Source: Clavulina sp. PMI_390 | Taxonomy: Eukaryota; Basidiomycota; Agaricomycetes; Cantharellales; Hydnaceae | Reading direction: 5' to 3' | NCBI GenBank assembly: GCA_015039315.1 | Contig: WIDE01000099.1 | Coordinates: 59,006 to 123,005, forward strand | Length of the DNA: 64,000 bases | Shown here: positions 1-11,442 of the stretch, piece after piece | Numbering within the stretch: the stretch's first letter is position 1 | Layout of the letters: every line of letters starts with the position of its first letter | Program-made: the position numbers and the translations under genes | The notes under the pieces: model-generated | Told to the model about the DNA's origin: nothing | Database searches by the model: none | What the model saw: only the letters and a program-made list of their open reading frames with translations

Positions 1-343
1 ATTCAGGCCGAGTGGGGCCACATCCCCGCTCTACAATGCCAGGTAGATTTTATTTCTCTTCCAGACACAGAGGCTGTCTATCTACCAGTTGTTTCTGACG
101 TTGCCCTTATGCGCATTAACCGGTATTTGTGATCTCAGAATGGAGCAATTTTTGAGATATATTACTATTACAACCTTAAGGGCTCTATGATCGATGGAGA
201 ATTTGTCTCAATTGGTAAGTATCACCGTAACAATTGCCCGTCAAGCTGGTTCTGATCATGCGCGGCCATTTCTTCTGATCGCAGACGCTCCCAATTCTGG
301 TAATTGCCTTGGATCATTCCACTACCTCCCCAAAAACGAGTAA
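1..343 (+). CDS. 3' end of an unidentified gene (5' part outside the window)
   Basis: Two terminal exons can be read. The last exon (285-343) ends in TAA at 341-343 and is joined in frame to the preceding one across a well-formed intron (215-284, donor GTAAGT, acceptor GCAG). Upstream, the same frame is open from base 1 except for a TGA at 130-132. That stop disappears if a second intron runs from 43 to 135 (donor GTAGAT, acceptor CTCAG), which is phase 0 on both sides. The encoded tail is rich in Tyr (an EIYYYYNLKG stretch) and matches no family I recognise. Either reading, a weak-donor intron or an in-frame stop in a decaying gene, is possible. No function is proposed. Confidence 0.45.
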
Positions 344-675
344 CGCGGGAGTTCTTGTCTATCATTTCTTCAAACTCCTTTCTTGACTGCTTCTCTCGCA
401 CACCTCGTGTAGTACTATCGAAGTTGTTAAGGTCTGTTCTATGCAGCTCCCCTGAATAATGATTACGCCGTCAAACATCAATGGTTTATTGCTTAAGGGA
501 ATCTCCTCCGTTGGCTTAACATGAGGATAATAACATTATCTACACGTGCTTGTAGCGATAAGAGACCCTTCGACCATTCATACCACGTAGATTGAAGCTT
601 GTGGGGAGAGACTCGTCAGCCTATTCTTGTTCCGTGAAGTCATTTCATCAAAACTTTACGCAAAAAAGATGCCCA
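344..675. other. intergenic, convergent 3' regions
   Basis: This 332-base spacer lies between the end of the left-edge gene and the end of the minus-strand F-box-like pseudogene. I see no coding frame or repeat in it. Confidence 0.6.
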
Positions 676-2494
676 TCAGCAGAACCGGTAAACCTCAACG
701 GTCCAATCTTTCTCATTGAGACTCCCACTGTCGTTGCCGCGGAATGTTTGGACAACCAACAACCCTGAATATGTACATAAATGCATCCTCCCAATCCTTT
801 TTGCCCTTTCCAAAAGGTGCTCATTACCATCGGCGTCAATGGTAGTGATGTCCATATCCAAGCTAGGTATAGTAATCGTCAACCCAATCGAGTGGGAATA
901 TCCAGGCTGAAGTTGAGAAAAGGTGATCCCCGCTCGGACATGCTTGGAGGAACACCATGTGGTGGGCTCTTCTGGCCACACCCACTCATCCCAACCCATT
1001 ATACCAAGCTGCCCTGGCAGCGGGTGATGTCTGGGGAAACGAGGGATGTCAGATCCCAGATGGTGGAGCGGTTCAACTGCCAACTGAGGCGGAAGAGTCC
1101 CTGATAGTCTTACTGAGGGCTCTGAGATAAGAGTTAGCTGGCAGGTCCCATCTCCAAGAGGGGTTAGAGCAAGGTAGGACAGTCGGTCGTCGGATGGAGG
1201 AGTCCAGAGATCCAGGATTGGGAAGTAAGGGGTCATCCAGGAATGACTTGCCGGGCTAAACAGGCTTGGCCTTTCTCCAACGTGAATCACCGCTGACGGG
1301 TCTCCAATATATTCAAAGGAAATAGGAGTGTTGTCGTCGGGTGGAATCTTCAGGAGGAAAGGAATCGCGACAACGTCTTTTCTGGATGGTTCTAGACGAT
1401 AAATACTGATCAGTGGCGATCAAAAGTACTCGAAAGGCGCATTTCGGGAGAATCACCGTCGGATGTTCAATAATTCTCTCGGGATCATTCCTCCAGTGCC
1501 ACACCCGAACAGCCGAGGCAGTATAGATTAACGCTACTTCTCCATCGAGCGAGAAACTCCTCGACAAAATTCCATCACCAAAAAAAAGCACTTGGGCACG
1601 TTTGAATCCTGGATTGCCGTCGGGCAGCCATGAGAGGTGCAGAACCTCTACTGCACTTCGCAGTTCAGCTCTGCAGGATATAGTCGGCACATTGAACAAC
1701 ATCAGCGGTTATTGGATGAAGTAGAAAACCGCACCTTGTAGGGCCAGGGACTTTGTACGGCAGGAGTATTGCTATGTGAGCGTAATCATCACAAGGTTGT
1801 ATGTGAATTTCTTCTTCAAGTATTGCTATCGCTCCATAATGAGAATCAATATGAGCAACTGGTATTTCTATTGCGTTTTCACGAGAATGCAAGTCCCAGC
1901 AGAACATACGGGCGTGCCCTCCGTAGAGCGCGCATCCTACAAACCACCTGCCTCCTGGAAGAAGCTTAGTGAAGAAAGGTGCTGCTCCTCGTTCTGTGGA
2001 ACCGTCTACCTCGTATGAGAGTTTGAATGGATGAATTGAGGACTGGGTGATAATCAGAGGAGCCGTTTTTTCCTTAGAGTCACCCTCTTGAAACTGAGAT
2101 CTCAGGCCAATGAGCAATTGGCGGAGTCTAGAGGGTCGTGATGATTCTTTTATTAGTTCCTCAGTGCTCATAGACTCAAGCGACAGAGAAAAGGGTGCTA
2201 CACCCTCTTGAGACGCCTGAATCTCTACCACACGTCTCCATACCACTCGCGAACCTGAAAGGAGAGAATGGATTTTTCTGGTTGTCCACGAGGCACAAAG
2301 AACACGACTATTAGTGGCTTGCTTCGCCGACCGGTGCAGTTAGTACTTACTTTACTCAGTGAGACAACCGATACAGCGTCCAGAGATGAAACAATAGCCA
2401 GATATATCTCCTCAGGCAAACTACTGAAGCGAGAGGGTGACGGATCGCAAGAGCTCGGTGATATATTAATGTTAGAGCGCATCATGGTGTCCAA
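676..2494 (-). pseudogene. F-box-like gene, paralogue of the gene at 5258-7025, with two breaks
   Basis: The minus-strand reading starts with an ATG at 2494 and an F-box helix (SLPEEIYLAIVSSLD). It ends with residues homologous to the end of the 5258-7025 gene. Shared landmarks are LLPGGRW, the CWDLH motif and LW(T)PPSDDR/CWSPPSPDR. Exon 1 is 2494-2351 (donor GTAAGT) and exon 2 should begin at 2285. There the acceptor dinucleotide is GG (2287-2286) rather than AG, although frame and phase agree with the paralogue. Exon 2 ends at 1735 and exon 3 begins at 1670. A second break lies near 1405-1415: the frame that encodes the ILPKCAFRVLLIATD segment must shift by one base to continue as ISIYRLEPSRKD. 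The intron found at this point in the paralogue is absent. Both breaks could be assembly errors, but together they favour a pseudogene. A 29-nt intron using an upstream AAG would keep frame but is improbably short. Confidence 0.7.
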
Positions 2495-3241
2495 GATATG
2501 TAGATTCGATAACGGTATAGGAGAAGATCTTCTTATCCTTTATTCCACGTTCAGATCGAGGTCAACATTGAGGTGAATGGACACGACATCAGATCGATTC
2601 GATGATATCCGTTATCATCAGGCCCTACCAAGCTAAGTTTTATGTATGGAACTTTGCAGCACCACTCTGGATGGCCTGGCTTAGTCTCCGCAATAGCCCC
2701 GGGCCACCCTTTACTGTTCGTGTAATTCGTGGGAAGGTGATGGCCACGGCACGAGCCGACGTTATCCCACGCTATCTGTTTGAGAGGTCAATCATCTTTA
2801 CACCTGATTCACCGTTTTGCTTGGGTACCGCCTCACTATTAGACTTCTTACTAGATGATAAGTCGCTTCGATCCCCTTGCCTGACCATGATCTCCCTTTG
2901 AGGTGTTGGGTGCATCATGGGGTTGGTTAAGGAGGTGGCACTCCACTATTGAGAGTCTTTTTTGGGTTATCCCTGATAATACAACATAGATCGGGCCTCC
3001 ATGAGAATGTCTCGGGCTTAGGGCATTGCCTTGCGATCATTTATCGGCACGATTTTCATGCCGATTTTGTTCGCCGGACGCATTTGAGCGCCTGTCGATA
3101 CAGCTCACCAATATCTAGCGCCCACTCCCGATCAGTCTGTCTCTGCGGGCTACAAATAGTCTCTAAGATGCATCGAAACACAATCAGTTGTGGAAATTCC
3201 CTCCTTCCTTAGCATTTATCTCCCCAACACATCCCCCCAGC
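2495..3241. promoter_or_regulatory. divergent intergenic region
   Basis: The 747 bases separate the start of the F-box-like pseudogene from the start of the aldo-keto reductase. They presumably hold both promoters. No conserved frame or obvious repeat was seen. Confidence 0.4.
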
Positions 3242-4802
3242 ATGTCTCTGCCCTTTGTCACCCTAACTGGTTCTGATGTGAAGGTTGCCAAAATCGCCCA
3301 CGGGCTCATGTTTATGACGTACACCCTCTACATAGCTATAATTTGAGTACTATTGCGCTAAACTTCCGTTCTAGGTGGACAACCCCGGTTGTTGATGACG
3401 AAACCGCATTCGAGTCCATCAAAGCCGGGCTCGATCTCGTTCAGCCAGGAGAAAAGATCATGTTGGGAAGCGGTGAGCCCAAGCTGGCTTCTTATTTTAT
3501 GCGAGCTCCATCATGTCTTGCTTACGAAACGCGGTCATCTTGGATGTTTTAGGGGAATTTTACGGCGTCAACCAGCCAACCGCCAACCTTGAGCTGTTAT
3601 CGCGTTTCTTTTCCAAATTCCCCGAATATACTGATCGCGCTCTTCTTCAGGTGAAGGTAAAGGATTTTCTCAACTCTCATCAAATAAACTACTGAAGCAT
3701 CTGATCGTGTTTGCTCTTGAACTAGGGTGGGCTTGTTAACATGCACCCAGCTTCTAGCCCAGAAAGCCTTCGCCGAAGGTATCACTCCGTTAACTTTTGC
3801 TGCTCCGGCATATCAGATGGGTCTTAATACTTATTAAATGTATCCAGCGTCGAAAACATTATCGGCTCTCTCGGGGAATCCAAAAAACTTGATATGTTTA
3901 TTCCAGCTCGGATTGATGGGGTGCACCCGATCGAAGAGATTGTTGCCTCATTGAAGCAGCTGCAAGATGAGGGTCTATTTAAGCACATCGGCCTCAGTGA
4001 AGTTAATGCGACCACTTTACGTCGTGCCTGCAAGGTCAGCTGGCAGTCTCATCTCAACCGATTCGCGTGGACGTAATGCTTCCCTTAGGTTGCTCCAATC
4101 GCGCTGGTCGAGATAGAGGTGTCCCCTTGGACCTATGATGCTGCAACCCAGGAAGGTTTGTTGATGGAGAGTCTCTTCATGACTTTGCTACTGATGAGAT
4201 CCATCTCTAGTCATTGCTGCGGCACAAGAGCTTGGGGTACACGTCAGTGCGTATGGACCATTGGGACGAGGTCAGCTGTTCCACAGTAGTATCTTAGAGT
4301 CCCACTCTCATGTATCAATGTCAGGCTTCTTGACCGGCTCCTTCAAGCGAGAAGAGCTTGGAGCCGGCGATTTCCGACTTCTTATCCCTCGTTTGGAGCT
4401 CGAGGTGTGTGGGACTAAAATTCTTCCGCTATTGTGTTTCAGCTCGTTCATCATGTTTGCAGGCGACAACAGCAAACCAAAATATTCTTGATCGAATCAC
4501 CGAGTTTGCTAACAAGAAAGGTGTGACTAATGCTCAGCTTTGCATCGCATGGGTAGCGAGCTTGGGTACGCTTCGGAAACGATTCTGAGATCCTGTGAAT
4601 GTGCTGAATCTTTTTCAACATAGGGCCCCACGTAATCCCTCTCCCAGGATCCAGCAAAGCTTCCCGCACTATCGAAAACTTCGCTGCGGCGAACATCTCC
4701 CTTTCAGAGGCTGAGAAGAAGGAGATCGACGATGCAGTGAACTCCTTCGTCATTGTTGGAGACAGGTATCCCAAGTTTGCGCAGAAGCACCTCTTGATAT
4801 AA
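3242..4802 (+). CDS. aldo-keto reductase, pyridoxal-reductase-like, 10 exons
   Basis: The predicted product is a 335-residue NADPH-dependent oxidoreductase with the (beta/alpha)8 fold, probably cytosolic. Exons are 3242-3318, 3375-3472, 3553-3656, 3726-3778, 3848-4034, 4089-4155, 4211-4270, 4325-4404, 4463-4565 and 4624-4802. All have GT-AG borders and phases agree throughout. Family landmarks are a GLMFMTW start, a GEFYG segment with Tyr62 as the likely catalytic acid, Lys93 in QVKGG, IGLSEV, AYGPLGRG, and the cofactor-binding IPLPGSSK near the C terminus. The PARID segment has Arg where classic AKRs have the catalytic His, as is usual in the fungal pyridoxal-reductase-like branch. The substrate cannot be read from sequence. 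It sits alone between two F-box-like paralogues with no pathway neighbours. Confidence 0.85.
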
Positions 4803-5257
4803 TTCCGAGGTGGAGGCTCAAGGGCATGGAAATTGGCAAGAGGAGATTGCCGTTTGTGTACGCTATGCTTGCAAGGAAATTCGGATTTAATTAAATAAAG
4901 TATTGCCAGAGAACATAGCTACCATTTTCCTATCCGGTAAATACGTAGGTTTGCCCTCTTTGTTGACTTTTCCCTGATTCGGGGCTCGGTGTTCTCGGCC
5001 ACGCCTTCCATATCACCGTGCCGGATGAAGTCGGCCAGATCTACTAACTCATTTCTATGATAAAAGGCTCCAACTCATGCCGTGGATATGGATATTGTGT
5101 GATGAACGGATGCTGTACAGCTTCATGCTCAAGTCAGGCAATCCCCGGCGCTTCCTCCTCGTCCACTTGCGCCACTGCAAAGTGTTCACTAGGGTCATTC
5201 TCTATCACAACCTACACTGTTACGCTCTTTGTTGATCAGAAGCATTGATGTTCTGTC
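4803..5257. promoter_or_regulatory. intergenic, 3' end of the aldo-keto reductase and promoter of the next gene
   Basis: A 455-base spacer between two plus-strand genes. A 63-codon open frame at 5057-5248 is Cys/Ser rich, but it has no recognisable features and I do not call it a gene. Confidence 0.4.
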
Positions 5258-7025
5258 ATGCTATTACAAACTAGCACTCATCAAATTCCTCGCGAGATCC
5301 ATTTGCTGATTGCGAGCCATTTGGACTTAATTTCCCTGGTGGCTACGAGTCAGGTATAGACGAGTTTTGAGATCGACATATCTTCTGGTCCACGTTTGCT
5401 GATGATATGTTCGGAATACATGAAGACTTGCAAGTTATTCCACAACCTCATCACTAAATCCAGATTCGTGTGGGCGGCAATCGTCAACCAGCAGTCTCTT
5501 GAGGATAATCTTGCCCCATTCTCGATTCCGGTGGCGAAGATGTCAATTACAGAACTTGTACACCAAGCGAGTCGTCGACATCGACTGCGGAAAGTACTTG
5601 CTAGAGCCCAGCGACGTCAGAGTAATGATTCCTTACCTAATTTGGAGCTTCCCGAAGCTTCCCTTGGTTCTCAGTTTACTCTTGTTCAGAATACTTCCAA
5701 CGGTAGCGAGAATATACTGCGACCTCGCCGCTCCCGCTTACTTCCTGGGGGCCGGTGGTATCTGGGACTTGATATAATTGATGACCGTGGGCATCTCGCC
5801 TGTTGGGATCTTCACCGATGCGTTGAAGGATCACAGTCCCCTCCCGTTGCAGTCACCACCTCAAAATTGCCATTTCGCGACTTCTACCCTGTTTTGAATG
5901 TCCAACTATTTAGAGAGTCCGTCACGATCCTGTTAGCGTCCCTGTCAGGCGAGGTAGGAACGAGGTAAGACCCTTGCTAGTATTTTCTATCTTGACCTAA
6001 ACTCATAACTATGGATGGATTGTAGTGAGTGGATCGAAGTGGTCGTGCTCTCCTGGGAAGGCTCTCGCGATGAGTTGCCCCACTTTGAACATCCCCAGCC
6101 GCCGCTTTCTGTACCCTCGGGCTCTGGGCAACAATATTGTCTGGATGGTGAGCTGGTACTCATTGTCCAGGGCAGGCGGGCGAAATTATGGTATTGGACT
6201 CTTGGAACCGACCGTATGATCGAATGGGACTTAGTCGTACGTGAATTTATCAAATTCTTCGTTTAATCTCTGTTATTGAGCATCTATACATCGCGATAGG
6301 GCCCTCAAGGAGGTGGGGCTACTAGGGCAATCCTTCAGCGCCCTCTCGCCATTTTTGCATATGGCAGCTCCCCACACATCTCCGTCTACCATGTGCATGA
6401 ACATCCATCGCCACCACAACTTATAGATATGTCATTCCCTATGATTGAAACGTCCTCAACTGGGGTCCACCGCCTGCTGATGACTTTGCTTGATTGCTGG
6501 AGCCCTCCTTCTCCTGATCGGGAGACATATATTGCCGCAAGACAGTATAAACCTTACCGTCGTCTGATCCAATCACTCCGGCTTCGCTTGTATTCACTGA
6601 ACGCTGAGCGTATTTCCGACGGTGAACCATCCCATCTTGACGTTCATGTCATGGACGAGGACCTGCCGTATAGTCAAGTGGAGCCTGCAACCTTCCAACG
6701 TCTCCCAGATGCACTAGGGCTCATCACAATATGGGAGCATCGATTTCCCTACCTTCGGTTTTTCCCCAGGAGCAGCACAGACTCAGATAATTTAGAGGAC
6801 CTTATACTTCGAGGGACAGTGCATCTTCGCTCCCACTCTCCGTCCTCTTCCCTCTCAGTGACCCTACCCCTACCCAAACACAGCCCAAACCTTTTGCACG
6901 CGCAGGGCGTTGAAAATGTCGCCTTTTGTATCTATTCAGGTGTTCTGCTCATTGCTCCTCCTCTGCGTCTTGGCGAACCTAGAGATGCCGAAAGTTCTGT
7001 TTACGAGGCATATACCTTTCTTTGA
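5258..7025 (+). CDS. F-box-like protein with LLPGGRW-type C-terminal region
   Basis: Four exons, 5258-5353, 5426-5964, 6026-6236 and 6300-7025, give 523 residues with consistent phases. The start was chosen because the ATG at 5258 immediately precedes the F-box helix (IPREIHLLIASHLDLISL), which the first intron interrupts after TSQ. The rest contains LLPGGRW followed by CWDLH and a beta-rich region, suggesting a propeller-like substrate module; this is inference. F-box proteins usually bridge Skp1 of an SCF ubiquitin ligase to a target; the target here is unknown. The broken gene at 676-2494 is its paralogue on the opposite strand, with the aldo-keto reductase gene between them. Exon 1 is short, so its boundary is less certain than the others. 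Confidence 0.75.
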
Positions 7026-7689
7026 GCTATGTTCCCGAATCCTTCCCACAAATGCCATGCAGAACCACTAGCAATTGATCTTAATGTTTCTCCGTGTAAT
7101 GCTACGCCAGCTTTCTGAATGTACACCAGTCGTTAGCGATGGTTGATTTCTGTTGTCTCAACTCTGTACCTTATGAATCGAGGGAGCGATGGGGACATGG
7201 GCCACTTCCCAAAAAAGTAGATGAACCATATGCATGACATGCATTCGCCCATACGTTAGAAGCCTTGTATCTAGGGTAAGAAAGCCGAGAAAGGTTCAAA
7301 GAAGTGGTATATGGATAGTTTACACAGGCTCGCAGCACGAAACGCAATTAGAACAACCGGGTAAAGTGCTGCATCGATAAGGAATGTGAAAACGGCCGTG
7401 AGGTATATCGATACACATAGCGTGAGTCAAGAGGTAACGTATAAGGTGCGAATAACGTTAGGACCCAAATATGGAGGAGACGAGTGAAGGAAGCAGAAAA
7501 GAGACAAATACGAAGGGAACGAAAGCAACGAAGACCAAAATGGGACAATGATGATGGTAACACAACAAGTGGGGGCGGATGTGAAGGAAAATGGCAAGAC
7601 AATGAAGAATAGGAGTCTGGAAGGGTTTTAACCGAAACAAGGAGATCTCATGATCAAAGGGGAGGGGCAAGTGAGATTCGAGAGGTGCT
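7026..7689. other. intergenic, convergent 3' regions
   Basis: This 664-base spacer separates the ends of the F-box-like gene and the Uds1 gene. Overlapping minus-strand frames at 7348-7670 are low-complexity (Leu/Phe/Ser/Pro rich) and look like non-coding pyrimidine-rich sequence. Confidence 0.5.
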
Positions 7690-10600
7690 TTACTTCTTCA
7701 TTGATCGAAGCTGGTTACGAAGGTTACCGTTCTCTTGTTGGAGAGTGTTAAGCTCGTCAAGCAGTTGTCTGTGATATGAGATTGTCAGCTTCCTTGTGAG
7801 AAGTGAATCGGCACAAGCGTTAGGCGGCACGTACATTCTCTGCATCGATTCTGCCATCGAGATGCGGGTCAGCTCTTCCTTTGCATCCTCCAGCTCTTTA
7901 TTCGTCGCCTTCAGCTGGTCCTCGAGCTTCTTTCGCGCAGCGATCTCCTCTGCGCTCACAGGCGACAGTAACGCACCAGGCTTGGCTTCTGCGGCCTCTC
8001 GCTTGAGCTTCTCAATTTCAGCCTTGAGGGATTCATTGGATAGCTCAAGCGCAGAACGAGCGGCCTCGAGATCAGCGAGGGTCTTGGTGTGGCCAGTAAC
8101 GGCGGCCTGGAGAGCCTGGTTTTCGTTGTACGCCTTCTCCATGGCATCCTGCACTCCAGCGGATTCGTCCATCCTAAAACACATAGAAAACGTTAGCGCA
8201 TCAAAATAACTACGGGAAGAAATTTGATGAACTCACATTGTGGTGTGCTTCAACACAAGGGCAGCGTTGCGCTCCTCCAGAATCTTCACTTGCTGCTGAT
8301 ATGTCGCCATATGCTGCGAGGTATCAGCCGCCAGTTTGCGAGCCGTTTCCGCGTTCGTCTTGAGGAGGTCGTGGCCGGAGCCCATCCTAATCAAGCGTGC
8401 CACGATGGCCCTGTCGTCGTTTAGCAGGTTATTGATACGCTGCGCAAACAGCTCAAGCGAATACGGCTCTCTTGGGCCAGCATTTGCTCCTGAGTGCATG
8501 GGACCGGCTTCGAAAAGGCTCTTGAGAGAACGCACATCGAGCTCAGATATAGATGATGATATTGAGGAGGGAGATTTTGGAGATTTCATGGGAGACCGAA
8601 GGACACCTTTGTTGGTATTAGTGAGTGTCTTGCCACGGGTTTCCAATGAAGGAAGCTGTGCATATAGAGCTTGCAAAACAGAAGTGATGCGCTCGAGCTC
8701 TTCCTTGGAATCCCCAGAGAAAGGTGCTGCGGGCACAATGACAGGAGCAATACTGGGGATGGACGATTGAGTCTCCTACAATAACACGTTAGACAATCGG
8801 CAGCTGGAAGAGGTTTAGAAGATCACGATATTGACACGAACCTTAAGCTCTGCACGGGCCTCGTCTAGTTCTTTCTTTGTCAGCTCGAGCTCGGCACTCA
8901 TTTCCTCCTGCACTCCCACGGAGCGCTTGGCATCAACTTCAAACTGACTCCTCTCGGCCTCCCACCCACTCTGCAATCGCGCATGCTCCTCCAAGCGATT
9001 TTGCATGCCTGCTGCATGAACTGCGAGTGCAGCAGCCAACGCTGGGACTGACGATACAGAACCAGGAAGTGCGATGCCCAGGGACTTTGCTAGTTCGCTC
9101 AGGGTCAAGCGTCCACTCTCGACCTCTTCTGAAGTGCCGCGCGACAGGTTAGCGTTAGTAGCTTGTGATTGGCGCGCTTGGATGAGTTCATCGCGGATAG
9201 CAGTGAAGTCATCGTCCCAGGTATCCGCGCCCGGGATCTGAGAGGAACGCACAGATCGGAGCGGCGAAGTGGAAGACAGAGCGGAAACGGCGGCCAGTCT
9301 TTGTTCCAGGGTTGCTATGCGCGAAGATTGCTCTCGTTCAGACGCTTCTTTTGCCGCGTGTAACTCCTCGAGTTCCGCTTCTAGGCCACGGAGCTCCTCG
9401 AGTTCCTCCTCCAGTTGCGACACAGATTCCTTTGCTTCCTGAACCTCCATGCTTGAGCGGGTCTCCAGCTCAACGCGGTCGAGCTTGAGCATTGACAATT
9501 CGCGCACAGATGCTTGCGCCTGCAGCTTCGCCGTCTCCCTTGCTTCCGTTGCTGCGCGGAGCTGCTCTTGCAATGCATCGACCTCTTTCCAGGAAGGGGG
9601 TGCTCTTGGGAGCGAAGGCACAATGGCGTCTGAATGCCCTGCAAACAGGTGCGCGCCCTCGAACTTGGTTCGAGAGGCATGTGAGAGAGTTGTGGGAGCA
9701 GTAGAGACAGGACTCAATTCGCCACTCATTGTTGTCAGCGCAGTCCCGTTGTCAGAACTCGTGCTGTCACTTGCATCCAGGGCCCGTGCTCGATCTTCCA
9801 TGCTCTGCACTGTGTGTGACAGGACAGCGGCGCGGTGTTCGAGTAATCGCCGCTCGATGATTGCTGACCGCTCGATAGCCGACAAAAGCTCACGTTGCGT
9901 CCCATCCACCTTGGCAGTCGCGTTTGCCAGCTGCTCGGTCTTCTCTGCGCTAGCCTTGGAGGAGGATGCAAGTCTTGCAGACATGTCGCGCATGCGAGAC
10001 TCGAGAGTGACTTTTGATCGCAACGCGGTAATTCGTTTCGCAAGATGAGCATGTTCCTGAGGGTGGGGGAATTGCGTCAGGGTCAATATTTGTGATAGAA
10101 AAGACAAGAAATAAGGAAGATCGTATTCACAGTCTTGAGATCATCTGCTTCTTCATTGGTGAGAACCTCAAAATCGCGACTATCGAGCACGGCCTGGCTC
10201 GATAGCAACTGGATCAGGAGGTCGTCCCTCGTCTGATAGGAATCGCCTCTGGGGCCATACGTAGCTCGTGGGGAGCGAGAGGGAGCTGAATAGGCTTTTG
10301 AGGGCGGATTGAACGCTTTCCGATTTACAGGAGAGGGCCGAGCTTGGCCGGCAGATTTACTCCTGAGAACGGATGTGGGTGTATCAAATGAGCGTGCGGA
10401 GGATGGAGAATTTGGAAGCTGCGATGGATTGGGAGACTCGGGAGAGTATTCGGGGGAGTGCAAGGTGCGGGAAGATGAGCTGCTGGGTGGTAGGCGAGGG
10501 GAGGATGTACTAGCCCCAGGAGTGGACGTAAACAAAGGCGCAGTCGGTGGCCTTTGACTCGTAGGAGATGCATAATCGCGAGAGCGGTCTGATTCACTCC

Positions 10601-10778
10601 TCCCGAAAGAGCTTGACGATGGAGTGGGCACACTGGTGCGCGGTTGCTGGGGGGTCCAGCCGGTCCCTTTCTCCACTGCCCACGGAGCCACCTCTGATGA
10701 GGCTGACGAGGCAGGAGAGGGCTCTGTCGGCGCGACAGCGGCCATAGTGGACCCTAACAGTCTTCTAACGTTGTTCAT
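7690..10778 (-). CDS. Uds1 (up-regulated during septation) domain coiled-coil protein
   Basis: Five exons (10778-10131, 10056-8842, 8775-8237, 8173-7835, 7768-7690) encode 939 residues. Residues 1 to about 180 are a disordered Ser/Pro-rich tail. The Uds1-type segment starts near residue 183 (DLLIQLLSSQAVLDSRDFEVL, then NEEADDLKT) and continues across the first intron through ITALRSKVTLESRMRD. The remaining roughly 650 residues are mostly heptad-type coiled coil rich in Glu, Leu, Lys and Ala, broken by a Ser/Pro linker around the third exon. The family is named from a fission yeast gene induced during septation, and its biochemical role is poorly known. The coiled coils and the disordered head suggest a scaffold at the cortex, septum or cytoskeleton; that is inference. 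All introns are 55-75 nt with GT-AG borders. Confidence 0.85.
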
Positions 10779-11442
10779 CTGGTGAGGTTATGCGAGAAAG
10801 TCGTGGGTTGGAGAAGGGTTGATATGGTGTGGGTCTCTTGGCCGTGGTAGGTCAAAACTGCTGGGGAAATTGCCGGAATTTCTCTAAGAGCAGGGTGAAG
10901 GAGTGACTTTGGGTGGTGATAACAGCGTAAAAAGACTAGAAGAGGTCGCAAATGGAGGCGTAACGCCCAGCAGAGGAAGAAGGTCGGAGCTAGGGAAAGC
11001 AGAGCGCGGCAAATTCCGCCAAGAATTCAATTCACAGCCACCCTTGAGCCACTCCTCAACCCTGTTTGATGCATCATGATATCATCGCATACACTAACAA
11101 CGGACGGTGCTAGAGCTTGCTGAAACAACACTTTGTACGTTATCGCTCTTGAAACTTTGAGTGACGTAGCCAGTGCTGTCAACCATAATCGGCCCGACCC
11201 TGCAGCAACATCCACCTGATACATAAAATCCAAACCCTCACGAGATCAAACGAAATAAGTTGCATGGAGGAGAATAACTGGACAGTCATAGGGGCTAACA
11301 TGGCCCGCAAATACGCACAGTCTAACCTGGGAGTTTGCCTTAATAGACGAAGCAACCTACCACTTGACGTAAGAGCCATCACCATGTGAGCCAGGTGGAG
11401 GATATAATGAGAAAAATGAACGATACGGACAAAAAACGAAAA
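10779..11442. promoter_or_regulatory. intergenic, Uds1 gene promoter and 3' end of the F-box gene
   Basis: 664 bases upstream of the Uds1 gene and downstream of the next minus-strand F-box gene. Short minus-strand frames at 11027-11385 show no family features. Confidence 0.4.

Noticed and set aside
781..1104. Plus-strand open frame opposite the first F-box-like gene
   Set aside because: It is a shadow of the minus-strand coding sequence, whose protein aligns along its length with the intact paralogue.
9449..10048. 199-codon plus-strand open frame inside the Uds1 gene
   Set aside because: Its Ser/Arg/Ala-rich composition is that of an antisense shadow of coiled-coil codons, and the minus-strand reading has a clear domain.
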